This document shows positions 46,422 to 58,250 of a stretch of DNA of 64,000 nt, piece by piece. Under the pieces are notes generated by a model. That model made no database searches. It saw only the letters and a program-made list of their open reading frames with translations, and had not been told where the DNA came from. The stretch's first letter is position 1; the number at the start of each line of letters is the position of its first letter. Position numbers and translations under genes: made by a program. The stretch covers positions 108,402,778 to 108,466,777 of the forward strand of contig OY992536.1 in the NCBI GenBank assembly GCA_963921195.1, in the 5' to 3' direction. Origin of the DNA: Pegoplata infirma. Taxonomy: Eukaryota > Arthropoda > Insecta > Diptera > Anthomyiidae.

Positions 46422-47456
46422 TGAGGCATTCCACACCAAATGTCCCGCTACAGAAAAACATGTGTCCCGTAAATTTCTGAATAGGTTGTTTGGATAGCCC
46501 TATATGAAACTAAGAAAATTGGGTTTTTGGTTTTTCAAATTTTCGAAAACTGGGCTTAGGAGGCGTGGTCAAATATTGGAAAAATGGTAAAATTTGTGGC
46601 GAGTTGCCTTGATTAAATATTTATCACATTACAACTGAATGCACCACAATGTCAAAAATTTACGTTCTTATATAGTTTTGTATGGGCTATCGATTAAAAT
46701 TTTTTTTTTTGGAAAATTATCAGAAGCCGTTCTGAAATTTTCCATTTTTTAAAAAAGTCAATTTATCAAAAATCCGGCCACTTTTTTTTTCTTTTTTATT
46801 TATTTTTTTAAAAGTTTAGATGTTTGTCCATCCACACAAAAAAAATCAGAAACACGTTCATCTTTTTTTTCGAGAAAATCGCATTTGAACTTTAAATTTC
46901 ATAACAATTTTGTTATTTGCTTGTATTTCTTTGTTTTAAAGATGCGAATGAGTAATATTAATTGCATAAATATTCGTCATACGCTCTGTTGACACCAGAA
47001 ATTACAAGCAAATTACTAAATTGTTATGAAATTTAAAGTTCAAATGCGATTTTCTCGAAAAAAAAGATGAACGTGTTTCTGATTTTTTTTGTGTGGATGG
47101 ACAAACATCTAAACTTTTAAAAAAATAAATAAAAAAGAAAAAAAAAAGTGGCCGGATTTTTGATAAATTGACTTTTTTAAAAAATGGAAAATTTCAGAAC
47201 GGGTTCTATAATAACGTAAATTTTTGACATTGTGGTGCATTCCGTTTTAATGTGATAAATATTTAATCAAGGCAACTCGCCACAAATTTTACCATTTTTC
47301 CAATATTTGACCATGCCTCCTAAGCCCAGTTTTTGAAAAATTGAAAAACCAAAAACGCAATTTTCTAAGTTCCATATAGGGCTATCCATATCACCTATTC
47401 AGAAGTTTACGGTACACATGTTTTTTTTCGCTGGACATTTGGTGTGGAATGCCTCA
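46422..47456. mobile_element. Foldback element of the TGAGGCATTCC family, copy 2
   Basis: 1,035 bp, beginning TGAGGCATTCCACACCAAAT and ending with the inverse, with TA on each side. Arms of about 480 bp meet near 46955. It interrupts the right arm of the 42840-47735 inverted repeat. The left arm shows the uninterrupted sequence (AACTATGGTAATATATACG when inverted). Confidence 0.85.
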
Positions 47457-48002
47457 TATGCGTTTTGTTAAGTTTTTAACATTGTTCTTTTTAGAAAAAC
47501 TTGATTTGGCTCGCAACGGGTTAACCGATTTTAATGAAATTTGGATAGTTTATTAGGTATTAAAATTACCTTTCCAACGATGCTCTATTCATTCCGATCG
47601 GACCATTACAAGCGAAGATATAAGGGATTTCGCTTTTAACTTTAAAGCGATATATCTCGCGAAATATTTCTCGCCGATCCTTGATTTTTTTCCGTTGGAT
47701 TCTCCTCAAAAAGGGCTACTTCAAAAAAAATATATATATATATTTGGAGCAATGCCAGCCAAATAGAGTTGTTCCCAGGAATCTGTCATCAGAAGTTGTA
47801 TCAAATCGCCTTCTCGAGATATAGGCATTTTTATTTTTTGTATTTTTTAATATTGGAAAAGTGTATGTTAAAGTTATTCATATTTTTTTTATTCGAATTC
47901 CTAATAAAATAAACTAACTTTTGCAAGAAATCCGGACTCGGTACGATCAAGAATACCACCAGGACATTATTAGGAAGCTCAAAATGTCCTTTTTTTAGTT
48001 AT

Positions 48003-49873
48003 GTCCTTATAAGCAACGGCGTATGCAGGACTGTTTTTTCAGGGCCCAACAACAACAACAAAAAAAAATTTGTTGTTTTTTTCGTGAGATTCGTGTTTTC
48101 CAATACATATACAGGCCGTTCATGAATCCACAACGAAATTGGATTGGAAACGAAATTCAAATCCGTTTCCAATTTTCAAAGCGTTCATGAAACCGTGACG
48201 AATTGTTTTGTTCGAAAAAAAATATCTATTGCGTTCGAACTTAGCGGAGACACAAGTATTTACAAAATACGACTCTGTTTTTGCAAATACAGAGTCGTAT
48301 TTTAAGCAACTCTGTTAGAAAGTCAAAGTCAGAGTTGTTATAATAATGTAGTTTGTAAAAAAAAATTATTTGTTAACAAATAAACTGTCAAGCATTTGTT
48401 TTAAATTAAATTTTTTTGATTATTGATCCATTAAGGAAGGGATTTTATACAAATCCATCTTTTGTTGTCCTTAAAAAAATAATACCAGTTGCTTCACATA
48501 ATTAATTGGCTCAGGATAAATGTCTTTGCACATCAAAGAAAAGCAAATTCTTTTTTAAAATCAAAGAATTTGCTTTAAAAAAAGGCTATAAATGCATATT
48601 TTGGGTCATATTTTGTATATATTTTCGGATTTGGTAAAAAAGGTTTATACCCTATTCTCACTTACAGTTTTAAGCCGTTTTTAGCAATTATTTTTAGCAT
48701 TATCTGTCAATATACTGTAATAGCATAAAGAAAGTGCTAAAAATATTGCTGCTAAAAACGGTTTAAAACTGTAAGTGTGAATAGGGTATTACTCGTTAAA
48801 CACAAAGCGATTTTTTTTTTTTCGAAATGAAACCACTTTTATGAAATTCAATTCCACTTTGATTTTTGAAAGTGATTTCATTCCAAAAATTATAATATTC
48901 TTTTGAGTTTTACGAGGAAACCACTTTTTTCAAATCCGAACGGAATTGAGTCTGACATGCCCCCAAAGTTTTAGCTTATTTGTTCCTTTTTTATGATTGT
49001 TTTTTTTTAAACATCGGTAACTTTTTGCCCATTTGGACTCTTATTATTTTTTGCGCTCAATTTCGGAATCGAAATACTTGTCCGACTAAAGATTTTTTTT
49101 CGTTAATAAGCTAAAGTGTGTATGATACTTTTTTTAAGAATTTTATTAAGGGCTTTCTGCCTCTGTTCTGCCTTTCATAACTTTTCAATTCACATTTTCC
49201 GAATCACATGAAATCCAATTTGGTGTTCTGTTGTTTACGTTTTCACTCAAAGTTAAAATCGAATAGCTAAAATTTTAGAAAAAAAGTGTATTCGTTTTAC
49301 TTTTACGGAAGGACACAAAAAAAATTGGAAGTTTTATTTTCACATTTTTTAATGTGAATTACTTTTGTTTATATTTAAGGCATTAAAACACAAATCCCTT
49401 CGATATATCGGGATTTATTTCCACAAACTCATGAAAAACTAACTGCATTTAGCTCATTAATTTTGTACCTTCCCCTAATAAAAAAAAGAGGAAAAATATT
49501 TTTTAAAAAGTCGAAAACAAAACAGAACATCTTACTCGCATTTTTTCATTTAACTTTTGTTTTTATTTTTTTTTTTAAATAAATTATTTTCAACTTTTCT
49601 TACAAATCCCCAAAGCCAAACGTTGTCGAAAATTTTCCAACTGTCAAACCAACTGAATGGAATTCATGAACGCACATTTTCGTTTTCGAACGGAAATTTT
49701 CTCATTTTCTCTTTGATTGGAATTGGATTGGATTCATAAACACACACAGCTGATTTCCGTGAAAAAGTGTTGTCAAACCAATCCGCATTGGTTTCATAAA
49801 CGCCCCGATAAAAAAAATATTTTTTTGTTGTTGTTGTTGGGCCCCCCCCCCCTGTATACGCCGATGCTTACAA
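48003..49873. mobile_element. Foldback element with GGGCCCAACAACAAC ends
   Basis: The left CTTATAAGCAACGGCGTATG followed by GGGCCCAACAACAACAAC is mirrored at the right (GTTGTTGTTGGG, a run of C at 49842-49851, then TATACGCCGATGCTTACAAG). Inner parts also mirror: CGTTCATGAATCCA and AATTGGATTGGAAACG against TTGGATTGGATTCATAAACG. ORFs at 49557 and 49717 lie in the right arm. Confidence 0.7.
48650..48786. mobile_element. 137-bp hairpin MITE, TA-flanked
   Basis: CCCTATTCTCACTTACAG, then TTTTAAGCCGTTTTTAGCA, is mirrored at the other end. TA stands at 48648-48649 and 48787-48788. It is inserted inside the 48003-49873 foldback. Confidence 0.8.
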
Positions 49874-49879
49874 GTATCC

Positions 49880-50660
49880 AAATTTTGGAAGAAAATTCCT
49901 GTTCAAAGAAGATACGTAAAGTAGACACTCCAATAAAGAGAACCTGGGGTTAAAATCCAAAATCCATTGAGTGTATCCAGAAATATTTGCAAAACAATTC
50001 AAAATTTTGAACCAAATCTGCATATTTTTTTCATACATTTTTTCGTACCAATTTTTATGGTTGATGACAGATTCGTGTTTAGGATGCCAAAATACTAAAT
50101 TTTCTGACGTGAAAAATATTATACAGTTTTGATTAAAAATATTTTTTTTTTTTTTGAATAAAAAATGTTTATAAAAAAAAATTTACAAAAAAAAAAAAAT
50201 TTGAGTGCAAAATTTTTTTTATAGTGAATTTTTTTTATAGTGAACATTTTTTTTAATTAACAAAAATACTTTGTAAAATATTTTTGTAAATTACCAATGT
50301 TGTTAAAGCTGGTTTAACGGTATTTTCACGTGAATTTCAGGTGAAACCAATCTGAAATTTACAGGTTAGCTTATAACTTTTGAGCCACTTGACCGATTTT
50401 GCTGATATTCCATACCAACCAGCCCAGGGAAAGCTTCAGCAGCCTCAGAGTTGGCTTTCGAAAGTAAGTGTGTTTTTTAACACGCAAAAAAACCTTGCCA
50501 AAATTCACAATTTTGCTTATAACTTTTAAACTACTTTAAACTTTTAAACTTGCTGGAATTCAATACCAACCTGCCGCAGTAAATTTAAAATATATGTACC
50601 AAGCGACAGTAGCCTAGGATTAGGCTTTCAAAAGTAAGCCTGTTTTCAACAGACAGACGA
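49880..50660. repeat. Dispersed repeat fragments, no gene
   Basis: 50325-50520 is the inverted partner of 3660-3870. It is followed by a decayed near-duplicate at 50520-50650 (AACTTTTAAACTACTTTAAAC, then AGCCTAGGATTAGGC). 50100-50280 is low-complexity A/T. Confidence 0.5.
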
Positions 50661-51958
50661 GACAATTTTCACAATTCTTTTTTGGTTCGACATTTAATTT
50701 TTTTAGTACACACCGATTTGTGTCGTTCTTCTTCATCCTTTATATCTGTCATTCGTGACTTTTCCTACAGAAAATTTTTCAGAATGTTTCAACAGAAAAA
50801 TGTTTAGATTCTGAGAGATTTTTTATACAAAAAAAATCTCATATTCTGATACAGTTTCTATAGAAAAATTCTAAAACATTTTTCCTATAAAAAAAAGTAA
50901 AACATTTAAATAAACTTGTCCTTATAGTTTAACTTTTGTGTTTAAAATTAAACGAAAGTGTTCGCATTGACAATAGTTTAAAAAACGACTCATTTTCTTC
51001 CGGTTCGTTTAGCAGCGACTGTTTTTTTATGTTTCCGAGATGTTTAAAATTAAACGGTATTATGTCTGTTCGTTTACCTTACTACAATCTAATCATTTTT
51101 CCACTTTTACTACAGCTGGAAAATTTAAATACAAAAAGTAAACAAAACTTTCCAGTTGTAGTAAAAATAGTAAAAAATATTTTAATTAAAATGTATGAGG
51201 AATAGGGATGGACGCGTGAGTGAATTTTGACTCACACTCCCTCACGGTCACGACAGTAATTTTCCAATCACGCGCACTCACTCACGAGCTTTTTTTTATT
51301 CTTCTCACACTCACTAACCATCATACAAAAATAATTAAAATAATAATTATTTATACAAAAATAAATAAAATTTCTAAAATCTAACAAAATTCTTAGCAAT
51401 TTTGAAGTTTTGGCAAATTTTCTTGCTTTTTTTCAGGAAAAAATTTAAGGTTTTGTTAAATTTTACAATTTTTTTTCACTTTTTTCGGGACGAAACGAAA
51501 TATGAAGAGAACAGAAAGCACGCAAACTCACGCAAAAAAAATCGATTCACAGAAATTGCGGCAATATATTCTTTTTATCGTAATAAAAAATCATCAAAGT
51601 AGTAAGTATTTTTGAAAATCTTCCTTTTATCATTTTGAGGATATTTAAGCAATATTTAAAAAAAAAATAATTATTTTTTGTCATTTATAAAGTAGATAAA
51701 ATCGCCAAATTATCAAAAATTTATCTTCCAGGTGATTTTTCACCTGCGCGATATATAGACGATATCTTCCTCTTATCATACGGATGAAAAAAATACGAAA
51801 TCAAAATATTTTATTTATTGTCAAAAATATATATTCTCATCATTATTTAGTCTTTCGGGGTTTTTATGCAATAAATGTGAAATAAATCAAGCAAAAACTA
51901 TTATAAAGGGGTTTTTTGAGGTGAGTAGCGAATCTGAAAGCAATAAAAGCATTAAATA

Positions 51959-52574
51959 AACAAGTAAAAAAGTTAAATTCGGCCTTGCCGAATGTAGTGA
52001 TACCCTCCACAATTTCAAAAACATTATTGCAAAAAACTTTATTTAAAAGGAAATTACTTTTGAAAAAAAAAAAATTTCGAAAAAAAAAATTTCCGCGAAA
52101 AAAAATTTGGGTAAAAAAAAATCCGCGATTTTTTTTTTTTTTTTGTGTTCGTACTTGTTTAAATACCATTTGGTGTTCAATTATGTTCACATATGTCAAC
52201 CAGAAGCCGAATTAAAGCATTTTGTATTTTTAGGTTATGTTGAATGTACTGAAATTTTTGAGGTGTGAATACATTTTCGTTCATAACTTTTGAACCGCTG
52301 AACCGATATAGCTCAAATGCAATACCAAACTTCTCGGGAGAACTTCCAATAAATATGTTAAGTTTCAGTCATCTCTGTGCAATATTTTGTCCGCGACAGC
52401 ATTTTCCACAGACAGACAGACAGACGGACAGACGGACATCGCTAGAATGTCTTAAAATCGATCGGGCATCATGAATATATATACTTTATGGGGTCCCAGA
52501 TCGATATTTCGATGAGTTACAAACAGAATGACAAACTTATATATACCCTCTATCACTAGAGTGGAGGGTATAAA
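51959..52574. repeat. Decayed AACAAGTAA...GGAGGGTATAAAA fly repeat
   Basis: The head AACAAGTAAAAAAGTTAAAT, then TTCGGCC and ATACCCTCCAC; the tail CAGACGGACATCGCTAGAAT, then a CCCTCTATCACTAGAGTGGAGGG hairpin with TATA on both sides. Related pieces in the window are at 2182-2420, 2985-3219, 19740-20095 and 39730-39800. I recall such sequences as very abundant in calyptrate fly genomes. The overlapping ORFs on both strands are translation of A/T runs. Confidence 0.6.
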
Positions 52575-52859
52575 AAGAAACTACAAAATAAACCGCATTT
52601 TTTCTCCATTAGGTCCAGCAAATTATATAAATTCAAAGAAAAAGGGTCAAGGGCAACTCAATAGGCTATACAAATCTTAGAAGCACTAACGTCTCGGAAG
52701 AAGTAAGAAATATAAAAAGTGAGTCAAAAGATGGGTTCTGTAGCATGTATGTAAGCTCCTTGGATGTAAGATTTTTTGTAAATTATTATCTAATTAATTT
52801 TATGTAAATACAAAAAAAAAACACGATTTTATCAACTTCTTTAAATTATATTTCTCGAA

Positions 52860-53135
52860 CGTTTACGTGATTATCTGGCAATATTTTCTATGTAAAATTT
52901 GAATGATATCTTCAATATATCTTCCAAATGATTATCTGGCAATATTGCCGATTTATCTTCCAGAAGAATTTCTTTCGTATCTGCTAGGCGTATTGCTTTC
53001 GGGACACGATTTCTCCCAACGGGGGTTTCTTCCGCAATACGAAGAGGATATCCCCCGCAATACAATTTATCTTCCAGGCGATACGCTAGGGTATCTTCTT
53101 CGTATTGAAATGCTTGCAGGGAAGTGATAACGCGT
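52860..53135. repeat. Block of TATCTTCCAG / GCAATA motifs
   Basis: A less AT-biased block in which TATCTTCCA (with AG, AA or GG following) occurs at least four times and GGCAATATT/GCAATAC at least five times, with GAAGAAAC and GTATCTTCTTC in the opposite sense. A relative piece is at 51725-51775. Opposing ORFs (93 codons minus, 74 codons plus) are a result of the repeated motifs. The minus frame has an ordinary-looking composition but no known domain. Confidence 0.45.
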
Positions 53136-53395
53136 GAAACGCATGTGCCCATCTATAATGGGAAAACACTTGTTTAAGATTAAAAATGTTAATGTAAATA
53201 TGCTATAAAACACGATTGACAGATATAAAGGATGAAGAAGAACGACAGCAATCGGTGTGTACTAAAAAAATAAAATGTCGAACCAAAAAGGAATTGTGAA
53301 AATTGTCAATTTAATTTTTTTTAATTTGTTTAAAATACAAGAAAATTGTGTGATTTTTTACAATTTTTTTGAAAATTATTAATTTTTCCTAATTA

Positions 53396-53522
53396 GGTCG
53401 GATTACTAAATGAAAAGTTAGCTGCTAACTGCCGATTTAACGGAGCCTTATGTCAAAATTTGTATGAAAAAGTTAAATTTAACGGAGAGTTATTTTATAA
53501 CGGAGCATTGAGTAATCCGGCC
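53396..53522. mobile_element. 127-bp MITE, TA-flanked
   Basis: Ends GGTCGGATTACT and AGTAATCCGGCC; TA at 53394-53395 and 53523-53524. TAACGGAG occurs three times inside. Confidence 0.75.
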
Positions 53523-53589
53523 TAAAAGGCATGATTTTGTTAACTCCAAAGAGAAAAAACATGTTTGGAATATGATTGCAGCACACAAA

Positions 53590-54030
53590 ATCTTACATAA
53601 TTGATGGGCAACATATTATGGCTGATCCATTGTGATATATGATTGTGACAATCATAAATGCATGAGCATGATCATTATGAAATGACAGTTTTTCATCATA
53701 CTACACTCAAAATAATTCTACAGTAAAGGGTTTAGTAAGTGATGTTGTACAAAAAACTACTAATTAGTTACTAATTTTAGTATCTTCAAAGTACTAAAAT
53801 TAGTAATTTTTACTGGTTTTGAATAATATTAGTAAAAAGTTTTAGTATTGGTCACCAATTTCTGCACTAGGTCCTTTTGGACTAAAATTTAGTTAAATTT
53901 TTAGTATTTAATACCCACGTTTTTTTTTGGGTGTATGATCAGAGAAGATCACAATATGATAATTATGTTAAATTAATCAAGCACATTATGTTGCCCCTCC
54001 ATTATTGTTGTCGCAATCATATTTCATCTC
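53590..54030. mobile_element. Foldback interrupted at its centre by a MITE
   Basis: The left arm with GATGGGCAACATATTATGG and TGATCCATTGTGATATATGA is mirrored at 53935-54010 (TGATCAGAGAAGATCACAAT, CACATTATGTTGCCCC). The MITE at 53702-53935 sits between the arms. Confidence 0.6.
53702..53937. mobile_element. CACTCAAAA-ended MITE
   Basis: The element CACTCAAAATAATTC...TTTTTTTTGGGTG with TA on both sides. The interior TAGTATCTTCAAAGTACTAA is nearly the same as in the copy at 60694. A truncated relative lies at 19760-19880. Confidence 0.8.
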
Positions 54031-54589
54031 TGAGAGTCTAAACCGCCAAAAAAATTATTTCAAAACAATTTTGTGCCTAGGACTGTTAAAAAAATCAAAC
54101 TTAGAAAATTTTGGCAAAAAAAATACAAAACATTTTGAATGAAATTTTTTACTCCAAAAGGCAAACAAATATTTTGTGTCCGGGACTTAGAAATTTGTGA
54201 AACATTTTTAGTAAAAATCATTATTCTAATACGCAAATAAATTGTGTCCGGCATTTATAAAGTTAAAAAAAATGTCGGGACTTTAAATTTGCAAATTTAT
54301 GAACTACATACTTATCACCTGTCATGTGTATAGCATTTTCAGCCATTTCAGTGATATGTACCGTTTTCACTAGTCACGGAATAGAAGATTTCGGATCGTG
54401 CAAAATTGGAAAAATTTAGTTTTTTGATGCAAATTAGCTTAAGGGACAAACTTGGGGATTTGAATTTTTATTTGGGGATTTTTGGGTAATTTCATTTTAA
54501 GATTGGGGACGTGAGGTAAAAAGTTTCTGGCAAGACTGGTCAGTAAAGACGATTGCGGAAACGAAAATTAAGCAAATGTTCAAGTTGAT

Positions 54590-54800
54590 TCCTAAACCGG
54601 ATTTTATTTTATTTTTTCCTGTAAATTCCGGAAACGGAAGAGAAGAAAAATGAATTATTATTAGAAAAATAAACAAATAAAAACTAAAGTGTAAAAACGA
54701 TTTGTTTTCATTTGCTTTATTGATTTTTATGTGGTAATCCAGATTTCAGTCATTTACAATTAAAATTTAGAAATTTGAATAAACTGCCGGAAACAGTATA
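54590..54800 (+). repeat. Left arm of an inverted repeat around the retrotransposon
   Basis: AAATTCCGGAAACGGAAGAG, TTATTATTAGAAAAATAAAC, GATTTTTATGTGGTAATC and AAACTGCCGGAAACAGT return inverted at 57660-57850. The arms lie 2.9 kb apart. The interval between them is filled by the CACTC-ended element and the retrotransposon. Confidence 0.75.
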
Positions 54801-57591
54801 CACTCAAAAAAATACGTTAGGTTAGGTTAGGTTGTAAGTGGCTGCTGACGTTTTACGTCAACACACGTAGACTCTGAGGTCCATTGTGATACCACGGGAT
54901 CGTAATAGGTTTCCCTACTAGTCCCTGTCGTTAAACCATTTTGAGCTTCTTATGAAACTCCTTAAATGTTGAATTTTGACATCCGACAAATCAGAAAGAT
55001 CGTACAGCTCCCTAGATCCCAGTGAAGCAAGTCGCTGACCAGAAAGTGCCGGGCAATGGAAAATAAAGTGTTCGATAGTTTCCAACTCCTCTTCATCCAT
55101 ACAACTTCGGCAAAAGTCATTCGACGGCACATTTAACCGCTCTGAGTGCTTCCCTATAAGACAGTGTCCGGTAATTATAGAAACCACCGTCGAAATCTCT
55201 CCTCTTGGAAGCGATATCAGCTCACTTGTGCGCCCCTGATTAAGAGAAGGCCAAATCAATCGTGTTGTCTCACACGTCCATCCATTTGCCCATCTTTGAT
55301 TAGTCTCCGTCGCAGAACAAAGCCGTAGGTTTTGCTTGCAAGTTTCTAGAGGCATACCAACACATTCCAATTCTGTTGGAACCTGTAAGGTAGTTCCTAG
55401 CCTTGCAAGCTCATCGACTTTGCAATTCCCTGGAATGTCTCTGTGCCCTGGGACCCATATGAGTCGTATGTTAAACTGCTTGGCCATCTCATTTAAAGAC
55501 GTGCGGCAGTTAAGGGCAGATCTTGTTTTCAGAAACATTGAATCCAGGGACTTGACCGCGGCTTGACTGTCAGTATAGATGTTGACTGCGGTTGTAGACA
55601 AGACATTGCAGCTCAACCAGTCAGCCACTTCCTTTATTGCCAGCATCTCTGCCTGGTAAACACTGCAATGATCTGGCAATCTACGAGCCAGGCTCAATCC
55701 AAGCTCTTCCGAATAGACCCCAAAGCCCACTTGTTCGTGCAGCCTCGATCCATCTGTGTAAAAATTTATGGTAGCTCCACTTCCCGGAGTATCCCCCATC
55801 CAAGACTCCCTGGATGGTATCATAGTGGTAAAGTGGCGCTCAAAGAGGCTCAAAGAGGGAGCACAATCCACATTTTGTGGTATTGTTATCTTTTTCAAGA
55901 TCGCGCTATGGCCACAATCGCTGCTCCTCCATTGCAGCGTGCTATTAAGTCGAATTGCCGACGCAGCTGCATACTGCCTACCCAATATGTCCAAGGGTAT
56001 CAGGTGAAGGAGGATTTCTAATGCAGCCGTAGGTGTAGTACGAAGAGCACCAGTGATGCACATTGACGCCATTCTCTGTACCTTCGTGATAAAGACACAG
56101 TTCGCTTTTGTTTCTAAAGCAGGCCACCAGACAATGATTCCATACAGCAAAATTGGACGCACCACTGCTGTATAGATCCAATGAACGACTTGAGGGCTAA
56201 AACCCCATCGTTTTCCAATGGCCCTTTTACAGGAATACAAAGCAATCGTTGCTTTTCTCACCCGTTCCTCAATATTACGCCTGAAATTCAGCTTCCTATC
56301 TAGAAATACTCCAAGATACTTGGCTCCATCTGAGAAGGTGATTTCAGTACCGTCCAGAGAAATAGGATCGAAAGCAGGAATCTTATTTTTCCTTGTAAAT
56401 AAAACAAGCTCTGTTTTACTAGGATTAACTCCTAGACCACAGTCTCTTGCCCATTTAGACAGATCTTTCAGAGAACCCTGAAGAATGTCCCGCAATGTTG
56501 GCAGATGCTTCCCCTTTACCGCTATCGCGACATCGTCAGCATATGCGACAACATGACAACCACGTGCTTCTAGAGATAGCAGCATTGAATTCAGTGCCAG
56601 GTTCCAAAGAAGCGGCGAAAGAACACCTCCTTGTGGTGTGCCCCTATTGACAAATCGAGATATGACGGACGCTCCCTATTCAGACGTTATACGTCTACTG
56701 GCAAGTAGGCTTTCCACCATTAAAACGATTTCACGCTTTACTCCCAGACCAGACAATGCCAATATTATCGATTCTGGGATGACATTATTAAAAGCCCCCC
56801 TCAATATCAAAAAAGGCCACCATAGTGTACTCCTTTACCGAAAGCGATCTCTCGATGGTACCAACGAGCTCATGAAGAGCTGTTTCCGTTGATCGTCCCT
56901 TGCTGTATGCATGTTGCTTTGTCGAAAGCAACCTCGGGTCAATTGTCTTTAACAAAAAAGAAGACAGACTAATTGGTCTGAAATCCTTCGGAGCTGTGTG
57001 GGAACTATTCCCAGCCTTCGGGATAAATACGAATCTGGTATCCCTCCATCTTAAAGGAATATACGACCAGTTGATGCATGCTGTGTATAGATTATACAGC
57101 AACGGGGCTATATAGTCCGACACTTGCTGCAACTCAGCCGGGATTATACCATCAGGTCCCGGGGATTTATAGGGCCTGAAGCTTTTTATCGCCCAGATTA
57201 ATGTTGGCATATTTATTATTTCCGAAGCAATTTATATTTTTGAAGTTATCGAGTTTTGTAATTCTCAAAACCCCGGTGGTCCCCTAAAATCACGTATCTA
57301 AAAACTAAGCAAGGTAGAGCGAAACGGACACAAATTTTGGATCAAAAACTATCACATTTTTAAGGAACCTAACTAGGTCTAGGCCCATCGGGGTCTGGAC
57401 CTATCGGGTCCGAACCCAATGGGGTCCTCAAATGTGTCTGAACTAAGTTGAAAAAAAATTTCAGTTAACTAATTTTTGGCAAAACATTTTTGCTAACTTT
57501 ACCAAAAAAATTGTGGGTTCAAAATCAGCAAATTTTCTTGTAGGTTTACAAGCTTTTTTTGCTAACATTACAGTTTTTTTTTTTTTGAGTG
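54801..57591. mobile_element. CACTCAAAAAAA-ended element carrying the retrotransposon fragment
   Basis: CACTCAAAAAAAT at the left and the inverse TTTTTTGAGTG at the right, with TA on both sides (54799-54800, 57592-57593). This is the same end type as 53702 and 60694. Its own sequence is probably only the first 16 bases and the AT-rich 57240-57591; the rest is the retrotransposon. Confidence 0.6.
54817..57232 (-). pseudogene. 5'-truncated non-LTR retrotransposon, RT plus RNase H (I/LOA type)
   Basis: Minus strand. 57210-56788 encodes the RT fingers and palm start (RPYKSPGPDGIIPAELQ, FRPISLSSFLLK, FFDIEG, motif A). A one-base insertion in a G run (56795-56800) shifts the frame. After AFNNVIP a TAG at 56678-56676 replaces a Trp codon. 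The frame then stays open through GTPQGGVLSPLLWN into 56585-54918 (555 codons), with the catalytic YADD at residues 15-18, the thumb, an RNase H domain (FYTDGS, QAEMLAIKE, YTDSQAA, WVPGH) and a C-terminal Cys/His cluster (CRSC...HFIFHC). The 3' end is TAACC repeats. An RT followed by RNase H fits I- or LOA-clade elements. The endonuclease and first ORF are missing through 5' truncation near 57232. It is clearly more GC-rich than its surroundings. Confidence 0.9.
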
Positions 57592-57950
57592 TACATATAT
57601 AATAAAGATGCAGCAAATGCTTCTTCTTTTTACTGTTCACTAGATGGCGTTTTTTATAACTGTTTCCGGCAGTTTATTAAAAGTTCTGAATTTCATTTGT
57701 TAATGACTGGAATCTTGATTACCACATAAAAATCAATAAAGCAAATAAAATCAAATCGTTTTCGCACTTCTTTGGTTTATATTTGTTTATTTTTCTAATA
57801 ATAATTACTTTTTTTTTCTTTTCCGTTTCCGGAATTTACTGGAAAAAATAAGCATACGCCCTCTATATTTACAATTCGCATACAAGCTCTAGGGGTCTGG
57901 AAACAGTTATAAAAAAGCCATCTAGTGAACAGTTTAAACGGGTTGTGATA
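57592..57950. repeat. Right arm of the inverted repeat around the retrotransposon
   Basis: The inverted counterpart of 54590-54800, with about 50 extra bases (GCCATCTAGTGAACAG region) on the inner side. A second copy of GGAAACAGTTATAAAAAA followed by GCCATCTAGTGAACAGT is at 57898-57935, a short direct repeat. Confidence 0.7.
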
Positions 57951-58250
57951 AGGGTGATTGGACCGCTTTTTCGAAACCGGGTTAAACCAGTTGTTTTGTT
58001 GATTGCAACGCTCGTTTTTTTTTTAAATCCATTTCTCGGATCTAATACATATATCTAATTTGATCTTATATCTCAGAAATGGAGTCAGATAAATGTATAT
58101 CTGGAACTATACCATATTTTTTTTCACGGGTAGTGTCTTTCATAGACGGACTGACGGACACAGCTAGAATGTCTTAGAATCGATCAAGATTGCGGTCTTT
58201 AGGGACAGTGTGTGGAGATTTGTTCAGAATAATTAAACAGCACTCTGGTA

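Larger units (their letters stand above)
42840..47735. repeat. 4.9 kb inverted repeat with long interior
   Basis: The left arm (42840-43325: AAGGATCGGCGAGATATATC, GGTCCGATCGGAATGAATAG, AAGCCAAGGAAATAAGC, TAAGCGGAATTTTTTTTCTG) returns inverted at 46285-46410 and 47480-47690. The right arm is interrupted by the foldback at 46422-47456. The interior 43330-46280 holds unrelated repeats and no gene. It may be a transposon with arms of about 450 bp; no end duplication was found. Confidence 0.75.
50660..53305. mobile_element. 2.6 kb element with about 95-bp terminal inverted repeats
   Basis: The left GACAATTTTCACAATTC, TTTTGGTTCGACATTTAATT, AGTACACACCGAT and TCTTCTTCATCCTTTATATC return inverted at 53208-53305. 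It contains a decayed fly-type repeat (51959-52574) and an unusual motif-rich block (52860-53135). No transposase frame was found. The 89-codon ORF at 50936 has no recognisable motif. Confidence 0.65.

Noticed and set aside
52871..53152. 93-codon minus-strand ORF with a fairly normal amino-acid mix
   Set aside because: The frame follows from repeated TATCTTCCAG and GCAATAC words. The opposite strand is equally open, and no domain is recognisable.
54817..54834. TTAGG telomere-like repeats
   Set aside because: Only about three units are present, and they are the 3' tail of the retrotransposon read on the other strand. Flies generally lack TTAGG telomeres.
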